Assembly: GCA_033813475.1 (NCBI GenBank)
Contig: JAPXRP010000037.1
Location: 1 to 28,231 of the forward strand
DNA length: 28,231 nucleotides
Source of the DNA: JAAYBR01 sp033813475
GTDB taxonomy: Bacteria > Hydrogenedentota > Hydrogenedentia > Hydrogenedentales > CAITNO01
Reading direction: 5' to 3'
In this document: positions 14,967 through 23,128 of the stretch, one piece after another
How the letters are laid out: each line of letters opens with the position of its first letter
Position numbering within the stretch: position 1 is the first letter of the stretch
Made by a program: the position numbers and the translations under genes
Notes under the pieces: model-generated
Database searches by the model: none
What the model saw: the letters and a program-made list of their open reading frames with translations, nothing else
What the model was told of the DNA's origin: nothing

Positions 14967-17180
14967 TCACCCGAACCCCAGCAGGCGGCCGCCCTGGAAA
15001 ACGGCAGCGGCGAGGACAAAGGCGATGGTGGTGGCGTAGACAGTGGCGAAGAGGGGCCATTTCCAGGTGCCGGTCTCGCGGCGGATGACGGCGATGGTGG
15101 TGACACAGGGGGCGTAGAGCATGACGAAGAGCATCATGGCGAAGGCGCGCAGGGGGGTCCAGCCGGGGGCTTCGCGGAGGCGGGCGGACAGCGAGGCGTC
15201 CGCGTCCTCCGCGTCCTCCTCCATGGCGTAGACGGTGGCCATGGCGCCGATGACGACCTCCTTGGCCGCAAAGCCGCCGATGAGGGCGATGTTCACGCGC
15301 CAGTCGAAGCCGGCGGCGGCGGTGACGGGCTCCAGCGCGCGGCCCGCGCGGCCGGCGAAACTGTGGGCGACGGCCTCGGAGGGGGAGGGGGCCGTCCCGT
15401 CGGCGTTGGCCGGGGGCCGGGGGAAGTACATGACGGCCCAGAGCAGGATGTTGATGGCGAGGATGACGGTGCCGGCCTTGCGGATGTAGAGCCAGGTGCG
15501 CTCGGCGGTGTGCAGGAGGACGCCGCGGGGCACGGGCAGGTGGTAGGGGGGCAGCTCCATGACGAAGGGGGTCTGCTCGCCGCGCAGGACGGTGCGGCGC
15601 AGGACCCACGCGGCGCACAGCGCCACCACCCACGACAGCCCCCACAGCAGCAGCATGAGCGGCGTGCGGCGGTCGGGGAAGAAGGCGGCGATGAGCACGG
15701 CGTACACGGGCATCTTCGCGCCGCAGTTCATGAACGGCGCGACGAGCATGGTGATGATGCGGTCCTTCTCCTCGCGCAGGGTGCGCGTGGCCATCACGCC
15801 GGGCACGGCGCAGCCGCCCGCGCCCAGGCCGCCGGACACGATGAGCGCGATGATGGACTTGCCCTGGAGCCCGAAGGCGCGCAGGAGCCGGTCGAGGATG
15901 AAGGCGACGCGGGCGATGTACCCGCTGTCCTCCAGCGCGGCGATGAACAGGAACATGAAGAAGATGAGGGGCACAAAGCCGAGCACGCCGCCCACGCCCT
16001 TGACCAGCGCCGCGTCGAGCAGGGAGTGCAGCATGGGCCAGCCCGGGCGCAGCCCGTCGAGCAGGCCGGACAGCGCCTCGAAGCACCCCTCCACCACCCC
16101 CGTCGGGCTGGTCCACCCGCCGGGCCAGGGGATCCACGCCCACTCGTCGGACAGCTTGAACACCCAGAAGAACAGCGCCGCCACCACCCCCACCAGGATC
16201 ACCGGACCCGCCGCGCGGTTGCACACGACGGCGTCTATCTTCTCCGTCGTGTCGCGCCGGGACTGCGGCGTGATGTGGACGCACTGGCGGGCCGCGCCCG
16301 CCGCGACGCCGTAGCGGCGCTCCGCCACGATGGTCGCCGCGTCGTCGTCGTAGTGCCGCTCCATGCGCGCCACCGCCGCGGCGACGGCGGCCTCCAGCTC
16401 CGCGGCGCGGGGTCCGGCGAGGCGCGCAACCTCCGCGGAGACCGGCCCGTCGCGCTCGAGGAGCTTGACGGCGAGCCAGGGGGCGGCGCGGCGCGCGTCG
16501 GCGGGGAGCAGGCCCCCGAGGGTTTCGGCGAGACCGTCCACCTCCTCGTCCACCACGTGGCCGTAGCGGACCTGGGTGGGCGTGACGGGATGCGTCCCCT
16601 CGATCACCCCGGCGCAGGCTGCGGCCAGCGCCTCGACGCCCGTCCCCCGGCTGCCCACGGTGGGGATGACGGGCACCCCCAGCATCTTGGACAGCGCGGT
16701 GTGGTCCACGCGGATGCCGCGCCGCTCGGCGAGGTCCACCATGTTGAGCGCGATAATCACCGGGGTCCGCGTCTCCAGGAGCTGCACCGTGAAGTAGAGG
16801 TTGCGCTCGAGGTTCGTGGCGTCCACCACGTTCACGATGACGCCGGGCGGGTGGTTCAGCAGGAAGTCCCGCGCCACCGCCTCCTCCTGCGAGTAGGCGG
16901 TGAGGGAGTAGGTGCCCGGCAGGTCCACCACCGTGTAGGGGCGGTCCCCGGCGCGCAGCGCGCCCTCCTTGCACTCCACCGTGACGCCGGGGTAGTTGCT
17001 CACCTGCTGCACGGAGCCCGTCAGCGCGTTGAAAAGGCTGGTCTTCCCCGCGTTGGGGTTGCCCGCCAGGGCGATCAGGGGCTCCGCCCCCCGCGCGCCG
17101 TCCGGCGCGGGCGCCCCGTCCCAGGCGCCGCCCCCCCGCCGGCGGCGGCGGACCGGGCCCATGCCGCCGCGGCCGATCAC
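14967..17180 (-). CDS. feoB: Ferrous iron transporter FeoB
   Basis: A 737-residue inner-membrane Fe(II) transporter with an N-terminal GTPase. G1 is GNPNAGKT (40-47), G2 NYPGVTVE (62-69), G3 DLPGTYSL (86-93) and G4 NMVD (146-149). The membrane part starts around residue 330, with the GGLGAGGCAVPGVMATRT block and a second GCAxP-type gate region near APFMNCGAKMPVY. Length is normal for the family. The start is GTG, overlapping the feoA stop by four bases (GTGA). The first 33 residues are a basic, Gly-rich extension before the G domain, unusual for FeoB. It is the last gene of a three-gene feo operon. Confidence 0.95.
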   Translation of the reverse strand: MIGRGGMGPVRRRRRGGGAWDGAPAPDGARGAEPLIALAGNPNAGKTSLFNALTGSVQQVSNYPGVTVECKEGALRAGDRPYTVVDLPGTYSLTAYSQEEAVARDFLLNHPPGVIVNVVDATNLERNLYFTVQLLETRTPVIIALNMVDLAERRGIRVDHTALSKMLGVPVIPTVGSRGTGVEALAAACAGVIEGTHPVTPTQVRYGHVVDEEVDGLAETLGGLLPADARRAAPWLAVKLLERDGPVSAEVARLAGPRAAELEAAVAAAVARMERHYDDDAATIVAERRYGVAAGAARQCVHITPQSRRDTTEKIDAVVCNRAAGPVILVGVVAALFFWVFKLSDEWAWIPWPGGWTSPTGVVEGCFEALSGLLDGLRPGWPMLHSLLDAALVKGVGGVLGFVPLIFFMFLFIAALEDSGYIARVAFILDRLLRAFGLQGKSIIALIVSGGLGAGGCAVPGVMATRTLREEKDRIITMLVAPFMNCGAKMPVYAVLIAAFFPDRRTPLMLLLWGLSWVVALCAAWVLRRTVLRGEQTPFVMELPPYHLPVPRGVLLHTAERTWLYIRKAGTVILAINILLWAVMYFPRPPANADGTAPSPSEAVAHSFAGRAGRALEPVTAAAGFDWRVNIALIGGFAAKEVVIGAMATVYAMEEDAEDADASLSARLREAPGWTPLRAFAMMLFVMLYAPCVTTIAVIRRETGTWKWPLFATVYATTIAFVLAAAVFQGGRLLGFG

Positions 17181-17452
17181 GGAACGACGGGCTCCACCTC
17201 GATCAGGGCGGCCTCCTGCTCGCGCAGGGCCAGATGGTAGTTCTTCACCACCACCTCGATGGGGTCGCCCATGGGCGCGCGGCGCACCACCAGCACCTCG
17301 GCCCCGCGCGTGATCCCCATGTCGAGCAGCCGCTGCCGGATGCCCCGCGGACCCGTCCGGCCGATCCGGACAATGTGCCCGCGCTCGCCGTCCAGCATGC
17401 CCGAGAGCCTTTTCAGCGCCGCCGTCATGGGGTGTTCACCGTTGTCATGCAT
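17177..17452 (-). CDS. feoA: FeoA domain protein
   Basis: A small SH3-like cytoplasmic protein that works with FeoB in ferrous iron uptake. The diagnostic segments are RQRLLDMGITRGAEVLVVRRAPMGDPIEV and NYHLALREQEAALIEV, in the family order. With the ATG at 17452 it has 91 residues and overlaps the stop of the upstream gene (ATGCATGA); the ATG at 17428 gives 83 residues, closer to the usual 75-80, with GGTGA upstream. Both remain possible. Its stop overlaps the feoB start. Confidence 0.9.
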   Translation of the reverse strand: MHDNGEHPMTAALKRLSGMLDGERGHIVRIGRTGPRGIRQRLLDMGITRGAEVLVVRRAPMGDPIEVVVKNYHLALREQEAALIEVEPVVP

Positions 17453-17666
17453 GGGCCGCGCCCCCCGGCGGGGTCTTGCCGCCGTCGGGCCGCGAAATGC
17501 CGCAGGCCTCCGGCGGCACGGGGCATCCGCCCGCATCCACATGCGGGCAGCCCGCGCAGGTGCCGCACGGGTTCTCCCGCGCCCGAAGGGAGCGGCGGAG
17601 AAAAAGAACTGTGACGGCGGCCGCGGCCAGCAAAATGGCCCCAACCACCGCGGTTTCCAGGGTCAC
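17445..17666 (-). CDS. FeoB-associated Cys-rich membrane protein
   Basis: A 73-residue protein starting at a GTG with GGAGA 6 bases upstream. Residues 1-23 form one transmembrane helix (TAVVGAILLAAAAVTVLFL). A short basic stretch (RRSLRAR) and a Cys-rich tail follow: CGTCAGCPH, then GGCPVPPEAC. This is the layout of the small FeoB-associated proteins found in feo operons, whose Cys-rich tail may handle iron; the precise role is unsettled. It is the first gene of this operon and overlaps the feoA start by 8 bases. Confidence 0.8.
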   Translation of the reverse strand: MTLETAVVGAILLAAAAVTVLFLRRSLRARENPCGTCAGCPHVDAGGCPVPPEACGISRPDGGKTPPGGAAHA

Positions 17667-17706
17667 GGCGGGTCTCCGGTTGCGCGATGCGCCGCAGGAC
17701 ACGGAA

Positions 17707-17725
17707 GTTAATGATGCTGAACAAT
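17707..17725. promoter_or_regulatory. Weak Fur-box-like sequence below the feo promoter
   Basis: GTTAATGATGCTGAACAAT matches 11 of 19 positions of the classical Fur consensus, eight of them in the first nine. It sits just downstream of the predicted feo start site, where a repressor would block transcription. The match is modest; treat as a hint. Confidence 0.3.
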
Positions 17726-17735
17726 CCGCGCATGG

Positions 17736-17765
17736 AGTATACACCGCCGCGGGACGCCGAAGCAA
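17736..17765 (-). promoter_or_regulatory. Candidate promoter of the feo operon
   Basis: Minus strand: TTGCTT (17765-17760), 18-base spacer, TATACT (17741-17736), giving a start near 17729, some 63 bases before the first gene. Confidence 0.5.
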
Positions 17766-17787
17766 CCGCGCGACGCCGGGCCGGACG

Positions 17788-17816
17788 TTGCCGTCCGGGG
17801 CGGGGGACTCTATAAT
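17788..17816 (+). promoter_or_regulatory. Promoter for the secreted-protein gene pair
   Basis: TTGCCG (17788-17793), exact 17-base spacer, perfect TATAAT (17811-17816). It is back to back with the feo promoter. The start near 17823 leaves a leader of about 48 bases before the ATG at 17871. Confidence 0.7.
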
Positions 17817-17870
17817 GCCCGGTGTCGTGAACCATTGGGCCGCCCGGGGCGGCCGGAGGCGTGCGGACAC

Positions 17871-19010
17871 ATGACGGCATCCCAGAGAACTCGGCGGACG
17901 GGGGCGCGGCGCGCGGGCGCGGCGGCGGGGCTGTGCCTGCTGCTGTGCGTCTGCGCGGGGGCGCAGCCCCCCCCGGGCGCGCCGCCGTCCGGGGAGGACT
18001 TGGACCGGCTCCTCGGCGAAATCACCCCCGCCTTTCCCGCGCCCTATGTGCAGGCGGTGTTCGGCCCGGAGGCGGACCCCGGCCCCCTGCGCCTGCTGGG
18101 GATGGACCTGGCGCAGGACGCGCCGCTGGACGGCGGGGTTCCGCGCGTGGACGGGGCGAAGGCCTTGGCGGTGACGGCCTACTGGGTGCCCGCGGTGCGG
18201 ATCACCGGAAAGATTCCGGCGCAGCTCCGGTTCTGGCTGGAGCAGGTGGCCCTGGCGCGGACGCTGGACGTGTCCGCCGGCCCCGGCGCGGGGGAGCCCC
18301 CCTGGGAGCCGGGCGTGGTGGTGCGCCAGACCTTCGAGGCGCCCATGCGGGAAATCGTGCATGTCCTGAACGGGGCGGCGCATCTCACCGTGCAGCTGGC
18401 CGCGCCGCCGGGGCGCAACGCGGGCCCGGGGCTCGTGCTGCAGGACCTGCCGCTCCATCTGGGGCCCGCCGCCGGAAGGGGGCGCCTGCGCGCGGAGCGC
18501 TGGGAGGCCTTCGCCGGGCCGGGGGTGCGGACGCTGTCCGCCGGCTTCCGCCTGTGCAACGACGCGGCGCTCACGCTGCCCGTCCCGGATTCGGACGGGG
18601 CGGAGGTTTCCGAGCTGGTGGTCTCGTCCGCCTACGCCTACGGGATCGTGCCGCAGGGAAAACCGGTGATGGAGGTGGTGCTGCGCGGCGGCGGCGGCGA
18701 ACGGCGGATGGAGCTGCTCAGCGGGGTGCACACCGCGCGGGCGGACTACGACTATTTCGCGCCGGGCTCCCAGCGGCATGAGCGGACGGTCATCGTGGAG
18801 TCGCAGGACGCCGACCACATGGACAGTTCGGGCGCGCCGTTTCAGCGGCACCGCTACGGCGGGCGCGTCCCCCTGTCCCCCCCCCTGCGAGATGTGAGGA
18901 CGCTGGAGTTCCGCCTGCGCGGCGCGGTGGTGGTGGACGTGTTTGAGGTGGGGCTCGCGGGCGCGCCCGCGCCCCCCGCCCCCCCCGCGGCGCCGGGTGC
19001 CGCGCTGTGA
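17871..19010 (+). CDS. Secreted protein of unknown function
   Basis: A 379-residue protein. The ATG at 17871 has GGAGG 11 bases upstream; an in-frame TTG at 17835 is not needed. Residues 1-32 are a signal peptide (RRAGAAAGLCLLLCVCAGAQ). A Pro-rich linker follows, then a beta-rich body with no motif I recognise. Near the C-terminus (VVSSAYAYGIVPQG, GVHTARADYDYFAPG, HERTVIVESQDADHMD, FQRHRYGGRVPL) the pattern recalls a beta-sandwich module found in some membrane glycosyltransferases, where it is expected to bind sugar or lie outside the membrane. The last 20 residues are Ala-Pro rich. It overlaps the next gene by GTGA and shares a similar C-terminal order with it, so the two may be distant paralogues acting together at the cell surface. 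Confidence 0.65.
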   Translation: MTASQRTRRTGARRAGAAAGLCLLLCVCAGAQPPPGAPPSGEDLDRLLGEITPAFPAPYVQAVFGPEADPGPLRLLGMDLAQDAPLDGGVPRVDGAKALAVTAYWVPAVRITGKIPAQLRFWLEQVALARTLDVSAGPGAGEPPWEPGVVVRQTFEAPMREIVHVLNGAAHLTVQLAAPPGRNAGPGLVLQDLPLHLGPAAGRGRLRAERWEAFAGPGVRTLSAGFRLCNDAALTLPVPDSDGAEVSELVVSSAYAYGIVPQGKPVMEVVLRGGGGERRMELLSGVHTARADYDYFAPGSQRHERTVIVESQDADHMDSSGAPFQRHRYGGRVPLSPPLRDVRTLEFRLRGAVVVDVFEVGLAGAPAPPAPPAAPGAAL

Positions 19011-19987
19011 GCCCGCGCCCGCGTCACCGGATCATTGCGCCGCTGCTTCTCGCGTGCGCGTGGGGCGCGGCGGCGGGGGACGGGATTCCCATCCCCGTGC
19101 GGCCGCCGGCGGAGACCCTGGCGCGCCCCGCCGCCCCGCTGGAAGTGGCGGAGCTTGTCCTGCGCGACGCCCAAGGCGCGGCGCTGACCCCGCCCCTGGT
19201 GATGGCGGAGGGTCAGGCCTACGAATGGTCCGCCGGGTGGCGCGCCCCGGCCCCGGTGGCTGGAGGGGACTACCGGCTGGCGGTCACCCTGGACATCAGC
19301 GGCCCCGTGGTGACGTCGGAGACGCCGGTGACCTGGAGGGAGTTCCTGCCTGAAGACGGCGCCGGGCGGCTGGAGATTCCCCCGGTGACGGGCAGCGGCC
19401 GCGCGGTGCTCCGCGCCGTGCTGCTGCCCGGGGCGTCCGGCGGGGACGATCCGGGGTGGGTGCTGGCGGTGCTGCCCGTCACCGTGACCCCGTGTCCGGC
19501 CGAATCCCGCGTTTCCCCGGAACGCGTCCGGGAACTGTTCGGCGATGGCGCGCACCGCATCGGCCGGCGGGTGCGCGTGGGGCCCGGGGCGGAGGTGGAA
19601 CTGGCCGTGCCGGACCCGTCTGTCGCCTTTTCCCGGGTGGTCATTGTCTCCTCCGTGGGCTGGCTGCCCCGCCAGGAACGCCGCAGGGGCGGCCAGGTTA
19701 TGGGGCTGGTGACCCCGGTTCCCGTGGAGGGCCCGCCCGAATCGTTCCCCCTGCGCCTGGGCCGCGAAACCCTGCAAACGGACCATCAGGCGTTCGCGCG
19801 GGAGAAAACCCTCGAAAAGGGGACGGTCCCCGTCTTTGAGACCTGGACGGTGGGCAACGGCGGGCAGCGGGCCAGTTACTGGGCCGAACTCCGGGCAGCG
19901 GGCCCCCGGCGCCTGTCGGCGGTGCGCATCGCCCACCCCGGAAAGAGCGGCGTCCTGCTGGTGGACGAGGTGGTGCTGCTGCCGTGA
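19007..19987 (+). CDS. Secreted protein of unknown function, partner of the preceding gene
   Basis: A 326-residue protein starting at GTG inside the preceding stop (GTGA), a sign of translational coupling. It has a signal peptide (RHRIIAPLLLACAWGAAAG). The body is beta-rich: an Ig-like-looking first half (residues about 45-160) and a second half with VIVSSVGWLPRQ, a central ETWTVGNG and a final SAVRIAHPGKSGVLLVDEVVLL strand pair. That ending parallels the end of the preceding protein (VRTLEFRLRGAVVVDVFEV). Family unknown. A GC hairpin follows the stop. Confidence 0.65.
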   Translation: MSPRPRHRIIAPLLLACAWGAAAGDGIPIPVRPPAETLARPAAPLEVAELVLRDAQGAALTPPLVMAEGQAYEWSAGWRAPAPVAGGDYRLAVTLDISGPVVTSETPVTWREFLPEDGAGRLEIPPVTGSGRAVLRAVLLPGASGGDDPGWVLAVLPVTVTPCPAESRVSPERVRELFGDGAHRIGRRVRVGPGAEVELAVPDPSVAFSRVVIVSSVGWLPRQERRRGGQVMGLVTPVPVEGPPESFPLRLGRETLQTDHQAFAREKTLEKGTVPVFETWTVGNGGQRASYWAELRAAGPRRLSAVRIAHPGKSGVLLVDEVVLLP

Positions 19988-19993
19988 CGCGGC

Positions 19994-20010
19994 GGGCGGG
20001 CGGCCCGCCC
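19994..20010 (+). terminator. Hairpin after the secreted-protein pair
   Basis: GGGCGGG-CGG-CCCGCCC begins 7 bases after the stop at 19987 and ends 7 bases before the rpsB -35 box. There is no T-run, so it is a weak terminator candidate or an insulator. Confidence 0.4.
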
Positions 20011-20016
20011 CCCCGG

Positions 20017-20046
20017 TTGCGCGGAAGCCCCGCTGTTTGCTATACT
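20017..20046 (+). promoter_or_regulatory. Promoter of the rpsB operon
   Basis: TTGCGC (20017-20022), 18-base spacer, TATACT (20041-20046); start near 20053. It leaves a leader of about 117 bases before rpsB. Confidence 0.65.
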
Positions 20047-20068
20047 TCGGGCGCTTTTCGATTCCACA

Positions 20069-20142
20069 GGAGCGGACCTCCGGCGTGCGCCGGGGGGGAG
20101 ATCGGGTGTCCGGCGTGTAACCGGATGCATTCCCACCGCTCC
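20069..20142 (+). promoter_or_regulatory. Structured rpsB leader, possible S2 autoregulatory site
   Basis: GGAGCGG (20069-20075) pairs with CCGCTCC (20136-20142). Inside are two hairpins, CCGGCG-TG-CGCCGG (20080-20093) and GTCCGG-N7-CCGGAT (20108-20126). This makes a three-way junction ending 27 bases before the rpsB ATG. Ribosomal protein S2 represses its own mRNA in other bacteria, so a similar role is likely but not shown. Confidence 0.5.
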
Positions 20143-20169
20143 GAGGCATAACCCGATTGGAGGCGTATC

Positions 20170-21027
20170 ATGCCCATCGTCACCCCCCGAGAACTGCTGG
20201 AAGCGGGCGTCCACTTCGGCCACCAGACCCGCCGCTGGCACCCCAAAATGGCGCCGTACATCTACGGCCAGCGCAACGGCATCTACATCGTCAACCTGCA
20301 GCACACGCTGCGCCAGCTCTACCAGGCCTACGGCCTCGTGCGCGACGTGGTGGCCAACGGCGGCCATGTCCTCATGGTCGGCACGAAGCGCCAGGCCCAG
20401 GAGCCGGTGAAGCGCGAGGCGGAGCGCTGCGGCATGTTCTATGTGAACAGCCGCTGGCTCGGCGGCACGCTGACGAACTTCCGGACCGTGCGCCAGAGCA
20501 TCTCCCGCCTGATTTCGCTCCAGGACCTGGACACGGACCCCGAGGCGGACCGCAAGCACACCAAGAAGGAGCTGGTGCTCCTGCGCAAGGACCGCGTGAA
20601 GCTGGAGCGCAACCTGCTCGGCATCCAGAACATGCCCGGCCTGCCCAGCGTCATGTTCGTCATTGACGCCAAGCACGAGGACATCGCCGTGAAGGAGGCG
20701 CGCCGCCTGGGCATCCCCTGCATCGGCGTCGTGGACACGAACTGCGACCCCGAAGTCGTGGACGTGCCGATCCCGGGCAACGACGACGCCATCCGCGCCG
20801 TCGGCCTGTACTGCCGCATCATCGCCGACGCGGCCGTCGAGGGGCGCATGCGCGCCGAGAAGGTGCGCGCGGAGCGCGAGGAGCGCGACCGGATCGCCAG
20901 CGAGGGCGGCGACGCCGAGGACGACGACGCCCCCGTGACGGGCGACAAGGTGGACGAGAACTACGACCGCGTCTACGACGCGGAGCCGGAACAGGACGGC
21001 GACGCCGCGGCCCCGGCCGCCGAGTAG
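20170..21027 (+). CDS. rpsB: 30S ribosomal protein S2
   Basis: A 285-residue S2 protein; family members are about 240. The core is clear: LLEAGVHFGHQTRRWHPKMAPYI at the N-terminus, then VGTKRQAQEPV, RWLGGTLTNF, and VDTNCDPEVVDVPIPGNDDAIRA in the second half. The extra length is an acidic C-terminal tail (from about residue 245) rich in Asp, Glu and Ala, not needed for the fold. S2 sits on the back of the small subunit and holds S1. The ATG has GATTGGAGG upstream. It leads the operon with tsf, pyrH, frr, uppS and cdsA. Confidence 0.97.
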   Translation: MPIVTPRELLEAGVHFGHQTRRWHPKMAPYIYGQRNGIYIVNLQHTLRQLYQAYGLVRDVVANGGHVLMVGTKRQAQEPVKREAERCGMFYVNSRWLGGTLTNFRTVRQSISRLISLQDLDTDPEADRKHTKKELVLLRKDRVKLERNLLGIQNMPGLPSVMFVIDAKHEDIAVKEARRLGIPCIGVVDTNCDPEVVDVPIPGNDDAIRAVGLYCRIIADAAVEGRMRAEKVRAEREERDRIASEGGDAEDDDAPVTGDKVDENYDRVYDAEPEQDGDAAAPAAE

Positions 21028-21061
21028 AACCAAAGCACACAACGACCCAAAGGAACGTCGA

Positions 21062-21727
21062 ATGAATATCAGCGCATCACAGGTGAAAGAGCTCCGGGAC
21101 GCCACGGGCGCCGGGATGATGGACTGCAAGCGGGCCCTGGGCGAGGCCAACGGCGACTTTGACGCGGCCGTGAAGTGGCTGCGGGAGAAGGGCATGGCCA
21201 AGGCCGCCAAGCGCGCCGACAAGGTCGCCTCCGAGGGCACCGTCGCCTCGTACATCCACATGGGCGGCAAGATCGGCGTCATGGTGGAGATCAACTGCGA
21301 AACCGACTTCGTGGCCCGCGGCGACGATTTCCGCACCCTCGTGAACGACATCTGCCTGCAGATCTGCGCCGCGAACCCCCGCTGGGTCACGGTGGAGGAG
21401 GTCCCCCAGGCCGAGTACGACGCCGAGATGGAGCTCTACGTCAAGCAGGCCCTGCAGACCGGCAAGCCCGAGAACATCTGCCGCAAGATCGCCGAGGGCA
21501 AGATGAGCAAGTGGCACGGCGAGGTCTGCCTGCTGGAGCAGCCCTTCGTGAAGGACGACAAGAAGACCATCAAGGGCCTGATCGCGGAGCTGACGGGCAA
21601 GTGCGGCGAGAAGATCAGCGTGCGCCGCTTCGTCCGCTTCGAGCTCGGCGAGGGCCTCGAGAAGCGCCAGAACGACCTGGCCGCCGAGGTCGCCGCCGAA
21701 ATGGAGAAGTTCGAAAACAAGGGGTAA
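21062..21727 (+). CDS. tsf: Translation elongation factor Ts
   Basis: A 221-residue EF-Ts, the GDP/GTP exchange factor for EF-Tu. The N-terminal UBA-like helix bundle reads VKELRDATGAGMMDCKRAL (residues 9-27). The EF-Tu-contacting TDFVARGDDF loop follows, and CGEKISVRRFVRFELGEG closes the core. It is shorter than the enterobacterial protein (about 280), like the single-core versions of many other phyla. The start ATG has AAAGGAA upstream and lies 34 bases after rpsB. Confidence 0.97.
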   Translation: MNISASQVKELRDATGAGMMDCKRALGEANGDFDAAVKWLREKGMAKAAKRADKVASEGTVASYIHMGGKIGVMVEINCETDFVARGDDFRTLVNDICLQICAANPRWVTVEEVPQAEYDAEMELYVKQALQTGKPENICRKIAEGKMSKWHGEVCLLEQPFVKDDKKTIKGLIAELTGKCGEKISVRRFVRFELGEGLEKRQNDLAAEVAAEMEKFENKG

Positions 21728-21731
21728 GCCG

Positions 21732-22451
21732 TTGGCCGAGCCGGTCTACAAGCGCGTCCTGCTCAAAATGAGCGGGGAGGCCCTGCAGGGGTCCACCCCC
21801 GGCGGGGTGGACTTCGGCGTTGTCGGCGGCTACGCGGAGCAGCTGGCCGCCGCCGCCGCCGGGGGCGTCCAGATCGGCCTCGTCGTGGGCGGCGGAAACA
21901 TCTTCCGCGGCGCGTCCGGCCTGGCGGGCGCGCCCGACCGGCCCACGGGCGACTACATGGGCATGCTCGCCACGGTGATCAACGCGCTGGCGCTCCAGGC
22001 GGCCATCGAGGCGCGCGGGGTGCCCACGCGCGTCCTCAGCGCCATCGAGATGCCCCCCGTCGCCGAGCGCTACATCCGCCGCCGCGCCATCCGCCACCTC
22101 GACAAGGGGCGCGTGGTCATCTTCGCCGCGGGCACGGGCAACCCCTTCTTCACCACGGACACGGCCGCCGCCCTGCGCGCCAGCGAGATCGGGGCCGAGG
22201 TCCTGCTCAAGGCCACCAAGGTGGACGGCGTCTACGACGCCGACCCCAAGAAGAACCCCGGCGCAAAGCGGTTCGACCAGCTCTCGTACACCGAGACGCT
22301 GGCCCGCGACCTGCGCGTCATGGACGCCACCGCGATTTCCCTCTGCCGCGAGAACCGGATGCCCGTCATTGTCTTCGACATGACGCGCCCGGGAAACATC
22401 GGCAGGGTCCTGGAAGGTGAACCCATAGGCACCCTTGTCAAGGGAGGATGA
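21732..22451 (+). CDS. pyrH: Uridylate kinase
   Basis: A 239-residue bacterial UMP kinase (UMP + ATP to UDP + ADP), of the amino acid kinase fold. Motifs: YKRVLLKMSGEAL at the N-terminus, VGGGNIFRG, MGMLATVINALALQ, LLKATKVDGVYDADPKKNP and VMDATAISLCRENRMPVIVFDM. The start is a TTG four bases after the tsf stop; no ATG or GTG lies at the right place, since the next Met is inside the first motif. The stop region overlaps or abuts the start of frr. Confidence 0.96.
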   Translation: MAEPVYKRVLLKMSGEALQGSTPGGVDFGVVGGYAEQLAAAAAGGVQIGLVVGGGNIFRGASGLAGAPDRPTGDYMGMLATVINALALQAAIEARGVPTRVLSAIEMPPVAERYIRRRAIRHLDKGRVVIFAAGTGNPFFTTDTAAALRASEIGAEVLLKATKVDGVYDADPKKNPGAKRFDQLSYTETLARDLRVMDATAISLCRENRMPVIVFDMTRPGNIGRVLEGEPIGTLVKGG

Positions 22452-22456
22452 GCGAC

Positions 22457-23017
22457 ATGCCGCACAAAGTGACCATGGACGACGCCCGCAGGAAGATGGA
22501 CAGCAGCGTGGAGGCCTTCAAGGGCGAGCTGGCCGGCCTCCGCACCGGACGCGCCAACGCCGGCATGCTGGACACGGTCGAGGTAGAGGTGTACGGGTCC
22601 AAGATGAAGATCAACCAGCTTGGAAACGTCACCGTCCCCGACCCCCACATCATCGCCGTGGACCTCTGGGACAAGTCCCAGATCAACACGGTCGAGAAGG
22701 CGCTGCGCGCCTCGCAGCTCAACATCAACCCGTCCAACGACGGGCGCGTCATCCGCATCCCGGTGCCGCCCCTCACGGAGGACCGGCGCCGCGACCTGGT
22801 GAAGTTCGCCGCCAAGCTCGCCGAGGAGGCCCGCGTCGCCGTGCGCAACATCCGGCGCCACGCCGTCGAGGCCATCAAGCAGCACCAGAAGGACGGCGAA
22901 ATCCCCGAGGACGACGCCCGCCGCCTCACCGACGAGGTGCAGAAGATGACCGACAAGCATGTCGAGGCCATTGACGCCTGCTTCAAGGTCAAAGAAGCGG
23001 ACATCATGGAGGTGTGA
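22457..23017 (+). CDS. frr: Ribosome recycling factor
   Basis: A 186-residue RRF, which splits post-termination ribosomes together with EF-G. Family blocks: the long helix KMDSSVEAFKGELAGLRTGRAN, the beta domain DTVEVEVYGSKMKINQLGNV, SNDGRVIRIPVPPLTEDRR and the C-terminal helices to FKVKEADIMEV. The ATG at 22457 is preferred because GGAGG (22443-22447) lies 9 bases before it; the ATG at 22448 overlaps the pyrH stop but abuts the same ribosome site with no spacing. Length matches the family (185). Confidence 0.95.
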   Translation: MPHKVTMDDARRKMDSSVEAFKGELAGLRTGRANAGMLDTVEVEVYGSKMKINQLGNVTVPDPHIIAVDLWDKSQINTVEKALRASQLNINPSNDGRVIRIPVPPLTEDRRRDLVKFAAKLAEEARVAVRNIRRHAVEAIKQHQKDGEIPEDDARRLTDEVQKMTDKHVEAIDACFKVKEADIMEV

Positions 23018-23056
23018 CCGTGCGGGGACGCGCGCAGAAGGCTTGACGCAGCCGAC

Positions 23057-23100
23057 ACCGCCGCGGGCGGGGCGCGGACGCGCGCCCCCTCCGCGGCGGT
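23057..23100 (+). terminator. Long hairpin between frr and uppS
   Basis: ACCGCCGCGG (23057-23066) pairs exactly with CCGCGGCGGT (23091-23100). Inside it GGGGCGCG-GACG-CGCGCCCC adds eight more pairs (23069-23088). TTTGCATT follows. It is a strong stem in the 111-base gap and may terminate or attenuate transcription, or protect the upstream mRNA end. Confidence 0.55.
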
Positions 23101-23128
23101 TTGCATTGAACCGACCCAGGGAGACCCC

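Noticed and set aside
14586..17240. Long open frame on the plus strand opposite feoB
   Set aside because: It is low-complexity His/Gly/Arg/Asp-rich translation antisense to a clear FeoB; a by-product of high GC.
17835..17871. Upstream TTG start for the secreted protein
   Set aside because: The ATG at 17871 gives a proper signal peptide and has GGAGG upstream.
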